NCBI RefSeq assembly: GCF_003688915.1
Contig: NZ_REFU01000001.1
Span: forward strand, 1,984,001 to 2,048,000
DNA from: Rhodococcus sp. SBT000017
GTDB taxonomy: Bacteria; Actinomycetota; Actinomycetes; Mycobacteriales; Mycobacteriaceae
Direction: 5' to 3'
DNA length: 64,000 bases
The notes below the pieces were generated by a model that saw only the letters and a list, made by a program, of their open reading frames with translations, was not told the DNA's origin and did not search any database. Below are positions 27,074 to 34,842 of this stretch, piece after piece. The first letter of the stretch is position 1; each line of letters opens with the position of its first letter. Made by a program: the position numbers and the translations under genes.

Positions 27074-28276
27074 ATGTACCCAGCCCGGGCAGCGGTGGTC
27101 GCCGAGATCGAAACGGAACTGGTCACTGTGGTGGCGTCGGCAGTACAGGCCGTGCGGGATGCAATCCCGGTCTATCGCAACCTGCACGGTCCGCAGTTGG
27201 CCGATGTCGAGGCGATCGCCTACTGGTCGCTTCGTCGCCTGATGACGTTGTGGGCGGGCGGCGATCCGGCTATCGACGAACGTGATCACAGTCGCTTCCG
27301 CGCAATCGGTGCGGCTCGCGCAGCCGACGGCCGGCCGTTGGCCGACGTGCTCAGAGCGTACAGAGTTGCGTCGAGCGTGTTCGTTCGGCACGTGGCGACC
27401 GAGTACCTCGATGCGCTCGACCCACCGGACATAGCCGATCTCAGCCTGGGCGTGCTCGACGCCATCGACGCGATATCCGAGGAGATCATCGGCGCGTACA
27501 TCGTTGCGCGCGAACAACTCACGTCCAATCGGGCGCAGGCTCACGCCCTCTTGCTGGACGACTTACTGGCGGGCAGACACAATTCGCCCGGAACCGTGGC
27601 CGATCGCGCCCGCGAACTCGACCTCGAACTGCCGAGTCACCCGAATCTGCTGGTGGTGGAGCCGACAGGCGTGGGCAGATCCCTGACCGACGACACTGTC
27701 GAATCTCTCGTTCTCGCACTGGGACTCGCGCCACCCGATCGCACCACGCCGTCGACCCAGCGGAGTCACCTGTGCACCCGGCGGGAGCAGCGGGCGATCC
27801 TGCTGCTGCCGTCTGCGATCGGTCGCGCCCACGTCGACGTCGCATCCCGGGCGACCGGTGTGCATGGATGCCTCGTGGAGCGATCGACCATTGCCGGTGT
27901 CGGCAGCGCGTGGAGACTCGCTTCGGAGGCTCTGGACACTGCACCGGATCACGCGTTCGAGGACCGTGCCGTGCTGGACTCCGGTGACGGGCAGCTGCTG
28001 GCACTGTTGACCGCGCGGCCCACCGCGGACACGAGCGAGGTGGTGCGCACCGTTCTCGGCTCGCTCACCGAGGCCGCGAATGCGCACATCCTCGAGGGGC
28101 TTTCGGCCTTCATTGCTACCGGCACCGCCACGGCCGCAGCGACACAGTTGCATGTGCACCCGCAGACTCTGCGCTACCGACTGCGCCGAGCCCAGGAACT
28201 GACCGGCCGAGATCCGCGATCGGCGTGGCATCGGCTGGCGCTCGACACCGCGATTCAATTGCGGCAACTCGGTTGA
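27074..28276 (+). CDS. PucR/CdaR family transcriptional regulator
   Basis: 400 residues. The C-terminal PucR helix-turn-helix reads ALSAFIATGTATAAATQLHVH-like text: here LSAFIATGTATAAATQLHV followed by HPQTLRYRLRRAQELTGRD, the diagnostic LxxHxNTxxYRLxRIExLTG pattern. The N-terminal two thirds lack a named sensor domain but match the helical N-terminus of actinobacterial PucR proteins, with a diverged GGDEF-like middle part. It is divergent from the FAD dehydrogenase gene, its likely target. The effector is unknown. Confidence 0.87.
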   Translation: MYPARAAVVAEIETELVTVVASAVQAVRDAIPVYRNLHGPQLADVEAIAYWSLRRLMTLWAGGDPAIDERDHSRFRAIGAARAADGRPLADVLRAYRVASSVFVRHVATEYLDALDPPDIADLSLGVLDAIDAISEEIIGAYIVAREQLTSNRAQAHALLLDDLLAGRHNSPGTVADRARELDLELPSHPNLLVVEPTGVGRSLTDDTVESLVLALGLAPPDRTTPSTQRSHLCTRREQRAILLLPSAIGRAHVDVASRATGVHGCLVERSTIAGVGSAWRLASEALDTAPDHAFEDRAVLDSGDGQLLALLTARPTADTSEVVRTVLGSLTEAANAHILEGLSAFIATGTATAAATQLHVHPQTLRYRLRRAQELTGRDPRSAWHRLALDTAIQLRQLG

Positions 28277-28380
28277 TCCGGCTCGGCTGAACCCAGTGAC
28301 CTCGGTGTCCACTATTGGGCATCGGACACGGAAAAAAGGGGGCCGACGACAGAGTGCGTGGGCAGCGACGTCAAAGCGAT

Positions 28381-29280
28381 TCAGTTGATGTTCCACGACT
28401 CGACAGCATCGAGTCGCTGGCCGTCGGCATCGTATGTGTAGAAGCCCTCTCCGTCCCCGAGGCCTGTCTTTCCCGCGTCGATACCCTTTTGCAGCATATC
28501 GGCGAATTTCACTTGATCCTCGCCATTGCTCGCGCGCGCGATGTGAGCTGCGACGTTGAAGCCGACCGTGTCGTATATCTGGAACGGACCGGCGGGTGCC
28601 CCGGTGGCTATTCGCCACACGTTGTCGATGTCCGCCGGATTGGCAACCCCGCCGACGTAGAGGTTGGCTCCTGCTTGCAGCAGCGGAATCAACAGACTGT
28701 TCAACACGTATCCCGGAACTTCCTTTCGGACCGGAACGGGAACGAGACCGATCTCCGAAGCGAAGTTCAGTACTGTATCGAAGTAGACGGGATCTGTTGC
28801 AGCAGTTGCCATCACCTCACCTGTGTTGTACCGCCACACGAGATTGGCGAAGTGCAATGCAAGAAATTTTTCCGGCCGCCCGGTAGCCTCCGCAAAACTG
28901 CTGGGTAGTAGCGACGACGAGTTGGTCACGAAGATGGTTCTCGGCGGGGCGGACGCGCCGATATCCGACCAGACTTTTTTCTTCAGCTCGAGATCCTCCG
29001 GAACTGCTTCGATCACCAGGTCGGCGTCCGAAACGGCTTCCGCGACGCTGGTGGTGGTCGTGATGGATTCGATGGCCTCGTCGAATCGCGCCTCGTCGAA
29101 AGTCTTCAGGTCACGCTTGTAGTATCCGCGCATCCATTCCCAGCGATCCGGCAGTTTGGCCAATAGCTCGTCTGAAATGTCGTATCCCACAACGGTTTTT
29201 CCGTGGTACGCAGCCTGCATCATGATCTGTGAACCGAGCACTCCAGTTCCGAACACGGCTACTTTCTCAACGTCAGTCAT
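28381..29280 (-). CDS. 3-hydroxyacyl-CoA dehydrogenase family protein
   Basis: NAD-dependent oxidation of 3-hydroxyacyl-CoA (or 3-hydroxybutyryl-CoA). 299 residues, with the NAD-binding motif VAVFGTGVLGSQIMMQAAYHG, the NSSSLLPS loop, the catalytic His in LALHFANLVWRYNTGEV, and the dimerisation domain from PGYVLNSLLIPLLQAGANLYVGG. ATG 29280 follows GGAAG; an ATG at 29298 is less likely. It is monocistronic by position: divergent from a broken methyltransferase and tail-to-tail with pucR. Slightly more AT-rich and with different codon choice than its neighbours (for example several TTT and AAT codons), which could mean recent acquisition. Confidence 0.9.
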   Translation of the reverse strand: MTDVEKVAVFGTGVLGSQIMMQAAYHGKTVVGYDISDELLAKLPDRWEWMRGYYKRDLKTFDEARFDEAIESITTTTSVAEAVSDADLVIEAVPEDLELKKKVWSDIGASAPPRTIFVTNSSSLLPSSFAEATGRPEKFLALHFANLVWRYNTGEVMATAATDPVYFDTVLNFASEIGLVPVPVRKEVPGYVLNSLLIPLLQAGANLYVGGVANPADIDNVWRIATGAPAGPFQIYDTVGFNVAAHIARASNGEDQVKFADMLQKGIDAGKTGLGDGEGFYTYDADGQRLDAVESWNIN

Positions 29281-29454
29281 GGACGACACACTTCCCATTT
29301 ATCGAGTCACTGGTTTCCCGCTCTGCAAGTTCTACGCTGACCATGGAACCACCGTCTCGGGGTCCAACAGCGGATCGACTCGCTGAACGAGCGGTCGAGT
29401 CTCCCCGAGGAGCTGTCACGCGGCGAAGGAGATCGAGCGCGCTCCCCATGACAG

Positions 29455-29829
29455 CGGCCATGGCGAACTGCCCGGCGGTGCTGCGACGCCGCGGTCAGCA
29501 CGTTCACGCTGTGTAGTGTGCCCGACCCCGCTCTCGCGTTGCGCGAGATCGGACGCGTGCTTCGTCCTGGCGGCAAGTTGTTCTTTCTCGAGCACGGTCT
29601 GTCCCCGGACCCCCGCGTTCCCGCGTGGCAGCGTCGCCTCGACGGCATCGAGCAACGCGTCGCCGGCGGATGCCACCTCGTTCGCAACGTCCCCGAATTG
29701 GTGACGGACGCCGGCTTCACGATGGAGAAATTGGACACCGACCGGCTCCCCGGGCCACGACTGCTGCGCCCGTGGGGCCATCTGTCCCTCGGGGTTGCGG
29801 CTCTACCGGTCCGATGCCGAGGTCGATGA
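29455..29829 (+). pseudogene. Class I SAM methyltransferase remnant (5' truncated, frameshifted)
   Basis: The last 115 codons read as the C-terminal half of a UbiE/Methyltransf_11-type methyltransferase: DAAVSTFTLCSVPDPALAL, then REIGRVLRPGGKLFFLEHGL and a typical C-terminus ending near PRLLRPWGHLSLGV. The SAM-binding N-terminal half is missing. Upstream, an expected GELP-type segment (around 29460) is in another frame, so at least one frameshift separates it from DAAVSTF. An ORF starting at GTG 29518 exists but would give only the distal half. The region upstream (29281-29455) has no other gene. Confidence 0.7.
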
Positions 29830-29925
29830 GCGCGGGCTGCGGGCCACATAATTGGTGCCGTCGGTGGTGCGTGCGCGGTTGCAATTACCGCTCCATCGGA
29901 TCGTCGGCTGACGCATACTCGATCG

Positions 29926-30291
29926 ATGGCTATAGATCCCCGAGGAAAAGACCTCAAGCGCTATCTGGAAGAAGACCCCGGTGGTGCTGTGGTGATGCTC
30001 AACCTGCTGCGGTTCGCCGACGGTGGCCGCGATTCATACGCCGAATATGCGAAAGCACTGGACGAGACGTTCCTTCCGCGCTACGGCGCGACGGTGCTGT
30101 ACGCGGGCGACGGCTCGACGGCATTGGTAGCCGACGACGGTCAGGCCTGGGATGCGGTCCTGCTGGTGCAGTACCCCTCGCGCAAGGCATTCAGCGAAAT
30201 GGTGGCCGATCCCGATTATCAGGCGGTGACGGCACTGCGGACCGGCGCGCTGAAGGAGGCGGTTCTACAGGCCACCGTTCCGTGGTCATGA
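29926..30291 (+). CDS. DUF1330 family protein
   Basis: 121 residues of the ferredoxin-like dimeric alpha/beta-barrel fold. GGAVVMLNLLRFADGG at the start, the YAKALDETFLPRYGATVLYAGD segment and the WDAVLLVQYPSRKAFSEMVADPDYQ block are characteristic of DUF1330. Biochemical role unknown. ATG at 29926 is the first good start; the gene is 96 bases after the methyltransferase remnant. Confidence 0.85.
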   Translation: MAIDPRGKDLKRYLEEDPGGAVVMLNLLRFADGGRDSYAEYAKALDETFLPRYGATVLYAGDGSTALVADDGQAWDAVLLVQYPSRKAFSEMVADPDYQAVTALRTGALKEAVLQATVPWS

Positions 30292-30305
30292 ATCTGGGGG
30301 CTCGC

Positions 30306-30324
30306 TGACCGAGTTGCTCGGTCA
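30306..30324. terminator. Short hairpin between convergent genes
   Basis: Perfect stem TGACCGAG / CTCGGTCA with a 3-base loop, 14 bases after the DUF1330 stop and 28 bases before the stop of the opposing gene. No T tract. Confidence 0.5.
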
Positions 30325-30351
30325 CTCAGCAGGGCCGAGACAGCGATCTAC

Positions 30352-31176
30352 TCAATCTGTCGGGAGCAACCGACTACGGAACAGGTCGAGCACCTGATCC
30401 AACGCCTGCCGTGTCGGCTCCCCCGGCTCGTCGATCAGTCCTTCGGTGACGACCGAATGCGGTGGTCCGAAGGCTTCCGGATTGAAGGAGGAGTCGGGCA
30501 GTTCCGCCGAGACGAATGCGTCGCCGAGCTGCTCGCGCAGCCATTGGAATCGCGCGGGTGGGCACATCTTGTCGCCTTCGAAACGCATGCCCAGGACCGT
30601 GAGCTCCCCTGCCGCACAACGGCTTTTCACCTTGTCGAGGTCGCCCGGAGTGATGTCGATGGATCGACTGCGAGACTTCGAGGCCGCGAACGGAAGTGAC
30701 GGCTGCGAGAGCACCGGTGCGATCAGTCGATCGTCCGCCGCCATGGCAAGCGCGAATCCGCCGGTGAAGCACATTCCGATGGCACCGACGCCTGGTCCGC
30801 CGCAGCGCTCGTGCTCCTGCGCTGCCAGGGCGCGCAACCACACCACGATGCGCGACGATTTGCCGGTGGCCAGGATGGTGAATTCGCGACTGATACACGC
30901 CGGAACCATGGCACGGGACATGGTGGCAACGGTGCCGAGCGCACCCAGTGGCGCGGCCAGCGGATCCTTGCCGTCGACTCCGAACAGATGCGGAACAACG
31001 GCCGTACAACCGATTCCGGCGACGGTTCTCGCGAAGTCCGCGACCCTCGGAGTGATGCCGGGCATCTCCGACATCACGATCACAGCCGGCCCGGTTCCGA
31101 TGCGGTAGACGGGCGCTGTCCGCCCGTCGGCGGTGAACTCGGTTCGCTCGAAGTCGGCCAGCGTGTCATCGGTCAT
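30352..31176 (-). CDS. Dienelactone hydrolase family protein
   Basis: 274 residues, alpha/beta-hydrolase fold with the DLH-type Cys nucleophile in GAIGMCFTGGFALAMA. VIVMSEMPGITPRVADFARTVAG carries the oxyanion-hole region. A late Asp and His are harder to place; the typical HGF-type His region near the C-terminus reads PPHSVVTEG. It could act on a lactone or ester from aromatic-ring breakdown, but no aromatic pathway genes are nearby. A DUF2834-like gene lies 40 bases upstream on the same strand. Confidence 0.82.
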   Translation of the reverse strand: MTDDTLADFERTEFTADGRTAPVYRIGTGPAVIVMSEMPGITPRVADFARTVAGIGCTAVVPHLFGVDGKDPLAAPLGALGTVATMSRAMVPACISREFTILATGKSSRIVVWLRALAAQEHERCGGPGVGAIGMCFTGGFALAMAADDRLIAPVLSQPSLPFAASKSRSRSIDITPGDLDKVKSRCAAGELTVLGMRFEGDKMCPPARFQWLREQLGDAFVSAELPDSSFNPEAFGPPHSVVTEGLIDEPGEPTRQALDQVLDLFRSRLLPTD

Positions 31177-31216
31177 GGGAGTGCGTCCTTCTGAAGAGTT
31201 GGATCATCGAACGGGA

Positions 31217-31552
31217 TTATCGCGAGTACTCGCGCAGCAGAAGGTACAGAGGTGCCGCGAAGCAGATTCCGACCGAACCGGTACCGACAGGCACCAGCCA
31301 CCAATGCTTGACCCCGTTGTCCCTCGAATCCCACAGGGACCAGAGCCCGAACGCGACGCTGGTGATGCCGAGATCGGCCGTCAAAGCACGATTCGGCGTC
31401 GAGGCGACCCACTCGGCAAAGAAGGCGGTTGCGCTCTCGCGACTGACACCGTGCTCCTTGAAGTACGTCACCACGAAGGTGTTGGGGACGACGAAGCCGA
31501 TGACGGTCAGCAAGAGCAGTAGGCGTCGACGGGTGGCATCTGCAGTTCTCAT
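31217..31552 (-). CDS. DUF2834-like small membrane protein
   Basis: 111 residues with three hydrophobic helices (LLLLLTVIGFVVPNTFVV; GITSVAFGLWSLWD; WWLVPVGTGSVGICFAAPLYLLL). The pattern PNTFVVTYFKEHG...FFAEWVASTPN, followed by a helix and a short polar loop, matches DUF2834 proteins, whose function is unknown. ATG 31552 is preferred over an upstream reading of 20 codons. Probably co-transcribed with the dienelactone-hydrolase-like gene. Confidence 0.72.
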   Translation of the reverse strand: MRTADATRRRLLLLLTVIGFVVPNTFVVTYFKEHGVSRESATAFFAEWVASTPNRALTADLGITSVAFGLWSLWDSRDNGVKHWWLVPVGTGSVGICFAAPLYLLLREYSR

Positions 31553-31620
31553 GGCACTGAACCTAGAGCAGATTCGTGCGGATATACCATCTATGACGGT
31601 ATCCGGCGGCAAGGGGGTTC

Positions 31621-32481
31621 GTGGTGCGAAGTAGGACGAGACGGTTCGGGCTCGGAGTTGTCGCAGCCGTCGTGGTCGCGCTGGCGACGCCCTCTACCGC
31701 GGCCGCATCCTCGATCGAACACGTCAACCTCGGCGACAGCTTCAGCGCAGGAAACGGAGTGCTTCCACTGGCACCGGGGGCGCCGCTTCAGTGTCTGCAG
31801 TCCGAGCAGAACTTCGCCCACATCGTGGCGCGCCAGCAGGGTTACGACCTGACCGACGTGAGCTGCGGTGGTGCAGCAACCGAGGACTTCTACGCTCCTC
31901 AATCCAGTGGTACTCGTGCGCAATTCGATGCGTTGTCGCCGTCCACCGACGTGGTGACCTTGATGATCGGGGGAAACGACAACAGCGTCTTCTCGGGTGC
32001 GATTGCCGCGTGCGTCGGCGCACTGGTAACCAATCCCGGTGTGGCGAACCCGTGCGAGCAGCAGAACGGAAACACCTTCGACGACAAGATCGTCGACATC
32101 ACGTTGCCGTCGATTCGGCAGGCATTGCGTGACATTCACACTCGCGCCCCGGACGCGAAGGTGATCATCGTCGGCTACCCGTGGCTCATTCCCGCCGAGA
32201 GCACCTGCGAACCTCTGGTTCCCGTTGCGCTCGGAGATGTGCCGTATCTTCGCAACCTCCAGGCCACTCTGAACGAGGCGGTCCGGCAGGCGGCGGCCGA
32301 TACCGACACGACATTCGTTGACATGTCCGTGGTGTCGGAGGGGCACGACGCCTGCCAACCCGTCGGAGTGCGATGGGTGGAACCGCTCCTGTTCGCAGAC
32401 CAGTTCGTGCCGCTGCACCCCAACGCTCTAGGGGAGGCCGCCATCGCAGAGGAAGTCACCAGGTCTCTCACTGCGCGCTGA
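31621..32481 (+). CDS. Secreted SGNH/GDSL hydrolase
   Basis: 286 residues with a signal peptide (about residues 1-30, cleavage near TAAAS). Block I is GDSFSAGNG (Ser40 nucleophile), block III GGNDNSVF, and block V has the catalytic His in PLHPNALGEAAIAEEV. Six Cys residues suggest three disulfides, as in Streptomyces esterase/lipase relatives (SEST family). Probably an extracellular esterase. The GTG at 31621 follows AAGGGGG; GTG 31624 is an alternative. Confidence 0.88.
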   Translation: MVRSRTRRFGLGVVAAVVVALATPSTAAASSIEHVNLGDSFSAGNGVLPLAPGAPLQCLQSEQNFAHIVARQQGYDLTDVSCGGAATEDFYAPQSSGTRAQFDALSPSTDVVTLMIGGNDNSVFSGAIAACVGALVTNPGVANPCEQQNGNTFDDKIVDITLPSIRQALRDIHTRAPDAKVIIVGYPWLIPAESTCEPLVPVALGDVPYLRNLQATLNEAVRQAAADTDTTFVDMSVVSEGHDACQPVGVRWVEPLLFADQFVPLHPNALGEAAIAEEVTRSLTAR

Positions 32482-32496
32482 CCGTCGAGTGTGCGG

Positions 32497-33231
32497 CTAA
32501 ATGCCGACGCTGTCGACCCCGTACTGGGCTTGCTCCAGGGTGAACCCCTCGAACACCAACTGATCGATCAGGCCCTGTCGAGAGAATGCGCTGTAGTCGA
32601 GGTAGCTCTGAGCCGACTCGACCGCCTGTTGGTTCCAATCGGGTGAAATCGAATCGACGGCGACCGAAGCGTCGTCGAACGAGTAGTCCTCGAACACCAA
32701 CTGATCGATCAGGCCCTCGCGTGAGAACGACGAATAGTCGAGATACTGCTCCGCCGACCGAATTGCATTTCTCTGGCCGGCCGTCATACCGGGTGCGGGC
32801 GCAGGTGCCTGCGTCGTCCTCGGAACAACCGGAACAAGAGTTGTCGGTGCCGCCGTTTCGACCGTTTCGACCTGCACTGGAGGCGGCAAGAGCACCGTCG
32901 AGGTCGCGATTGTCGTCGACGCTGGAGCTGAACTGGACCGTGCGGTGGTGCTCTGAGTGCTCGCCGCGACGTCGGCGTTCTCGTCGGGAGAGACGAGCGA
33001 ACCGACGATGCCGAGGAGCACCACGATGCCCGCGACAGCGCCGACGATCCACGGCCATTTCCTACCTTTGGATCCACCCGTGGCGGAAACAGTGTCTCGA
33101 TCCGAAAGGTGTTCCGTCGGTGCCTGATCCGATGGATTCGGATGAACCGCCGAAGTCCACTTCTCTCCATCCCACCACCGCAGCTGTTCTGCATTCTGGG
33201 CGTCCGGATACCATCCAGCCGGTGTAGTCAT
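32497..33231 (-). CDS. DUF2510 membrane protein with two Ltp-type repeats
   Basis: 244 residues. The N-terminus is a DUF2510 domain (PAGWYPDAQNAEQLRWWDGEKWT). One membrane helix follows at about residues 58-80, then a Ser/Thr/Pro-rich linker, and two C-terminal repeats of about 47 residues beginning SAEQYLDYSSFSREGLIDQLVFE and SAQSYLDYSAFSRQGLIDQLVFE. These are Ltp/host-cell-surface lipoprotein repeats (PF07553-like), known from phage superinfection-exclusion lipoprotein Ltp. The repeats are outside the cell if the helix is a signal anchor. Function in actinobacteria is unknown. It is convergent with the SGNH gene, 15 bases apart. Confidence 0.85.
   Translation of the reverse strand: MTTPAGWYPDAQNAEQLRWWDGEKWTSAVHPNPSDQAPTEHLSDRDTVSATGGSKGRKWPWIVGAVAGIVVLLGIVGSLVSPDENADVAASTQSTTARSSSAPASTTIATSTVLLPPPVQVETVETAAPTTLVPVVPRTTQAPAPAPGMTAGQRNAIRSAEQYLDYSSFSREGLIDQLVFEDYSFDDASVAVDSISPDWNQQAVESAQSYLDYSAFSRQGLIDQLVFEGFTLEQAQYGVDSVGI
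32547..32717. repeat. 30-bp identical direct repeat in the Ltp-like gene
   Basis: The 30 bases at 32547-32576 are repeated exactly at 32688-32717, 141 bp (47 codons) apart, encoding the GLIDQLVFE core of both repeats. Perfect DNA identity in a diverged protein repeat suggests recent duplication or gene conversion. Confidence 0.8.
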
Positions 33232-33549
33232 GCTTGTTCCTCAATGGTCGATTGCGTCCGACACGGCCCCACAACAGATCAGCCTGGACCAGATCGAGAA
33301 GGTTCTGCACGGTGTACTTATCGTTTCGTCGAACTTCCCGCGCATCGGTGTCAGTAGTTAAAATTAATACCATTCGGTTTGCGATAAGTCGTCAGCCGGA
33401 AGTCCTGCGAACGAATCCGAACTGGGGTTTGTTCGCTGTGAACGGTGAAAGTTCATCCGTCCGAATGGGTCGCACTACAGAACCGGAGCCCGGACGCCCT
33501 GGGGTGCGCCGAGTCGCCGCGGTCTCGTCGATCGACAGGCCGGTTCGGA
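33232..33549. other. 318-bp gap without a clear gene
   Basis: Between the start of the Ltp-repeat gene and the stop of the MHS transporter gene. An AT-rich patch at about 33355-33385 (TTAAAATTAATACC) could hold the promoter of the Ltp-repeat gene. I find no coding potential with a supported start and no RNA gene. Confidence 0.5.
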
Positions 33550-34842
33550 TCAAACGTCCTCGAGTCGAATGCCCTTCGTCTCCCTCATGAAGAAGCACGC
33601 GACGCCGGTCATGGCGGCCAGGAACATGATGTACACGCCGAAGACCCAGCCCAGATCCAACCCGAGGAACAGCTGGTTGAGATACGGCGCAGTTCCACCG
33701 AACACCGCTACCGAGAACGAATATGCGAATCCGATTGCCTGCGTGCGGAGTCGGGTGGGAAAGCTTTCCGACAGTGTCGACGACAGAATCGAGGCCGGGA
33801 CGGCGATGACGAGCAGTGCAACCGTCGACGGGAGCAACAACGTCCACCACTGCGTCGAGATCATCATCGTCAGCGGGATCTGTAGAACGAACATCAATAC
33901 TGCGAACGCGGCCAGCATCGGCCGGCGACCGATCGAGTCCGAGAGACGACCGAAGAACGGCAGCGACACCAACGCGATCAACTGAGCGATGACGAGCATC
34001 CAGTACGCGGTGTCGGGATCCATCCCACGCTGAGTGATGGCGAACGTCGAGACGTACGAGGTCCAGGTGTAGTGCGCCGCTGTGATTCCCGACGTCATTC
34101 CGATCATCAACACGATTGCCTTCACAACCGTCTTGCGTGCGATCGGAGCCTGCGTCACCTTGTTCTGCTCCGAATCGAAGACGTCGCTCTCGTCCATGTT
34201 CTTGCGTAGGTACAGAGCGAACAGCGCGAGGACTGCACCCAGCAGGAACGGGATGCGCCAACCCCATTGACCGACAGCAGATTCGGACAGCGTCGAGGTG
34301 ATGACGCCACCGACCGTGTATGCCAGTGCCGAACCACCGAAGATCGCGACGAACGCGACGCTTCCCCACATTCCACGCCGGTTCGGTGGCGCGATCTCGC
34401 CGACGTAGGAGTAGGCCGTTGCGGACTCGCCGCCGTGCGCGAAACCCTGCATGACGCGTGCGAGCAGCAGCAGTACCGATGCCCAGGCCCCGATCGCACC
34501 GTAGGTGGGCATGATGCCGATCAGCAGGCTTCCGGCCGCCATCATCAGCATGGTGGTGACGAGAACGAACTTGCGCCCCTTCTTGTCTGCGATCCGGCCG
34601 AACACGATGCCGCCGAGCGGCCGCATCAGGAACCCGACGGCGAACACCGCCAACGTGGACAGTAGGGCCGAGACCGGATCGCTCTGGCTGAACATCGCCG
34701 CGGCGATGAACGGTGCGAACACTGCGTAGGCGCTCCACTCGTACCATTCGAGTACGTTGCCGATCGTGCTGGCGAACAACGACTTCTTCCGCGAGGCAAT
34801 GTCCGGTGTCGAGCGGGTTTCGCGGGGTGATCCGACGGTCAT
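33550..34842 (-). CDS. MFS transporter, metabolite:H+ symporter (MHS) type
   Basis: 430 residues, twelve helices. NVLEWYEWSAYAVFAPFIA in helix 1, FGRIADKKGRKFVL in loop 2-3 and RVMQGFAHGGESATAYSYVGEIAPPNRRG are hallmark MHS motifs, as in KgtP, ProP and ShiA. Substrates of the family are organic acids and zwitterions. The start overlaps the AMP-ligase stop by four bases, so the transporter probably imports the acid that the ligase activates. No AraR- or LacI-type site is near it; it belongs to the unit controlled from 36495. Confidence 0.9.
   Translation of the reverse strand: MTVGSPRETRSTPDIASRKKSLFASTIGNVLEWYEWSAYAVFAPFIAAAMFSQSDPVSALLSTLAVFAVGFLMRPLGGIVFGRIADKKGRKFVLVTTMLMMAAGSLLIGIMPTYGAIGAWASVLLLLARVMQGFAHGGESATAYSYVGEIAPPNRRGMWGSVAFVAIFGGSALAYTVGGVITSTLSESAVGQWGWRIPFLLGAVLALFALYLRKNMDESDVFDSEQNKVTQAPIARKTVVKAIVLMIGMTSGITAAHYTWTSYVSTFAITQRGMDPDTAYWMLVIAQLIALVSLPFFGRLSDSIGRRPMLAAFAVLMFVLQIPLTMMISTQWWTLLLPSTVALLVIAVPASILSSTLSESFPTRLRTQAIGFAYSFSVAVFGGTAPYLNQLFLGLDLGWVFGVYIMFLAAMTGVACFFMRETKGIRLEDV

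Noticed and set aside
33234..33590. A 118-codon plus-strand ORF in the 318-bp gap
   Set aside because: Arg/Ser-rich, antisense to the MHS transporter at its end, no supported start and no domain.
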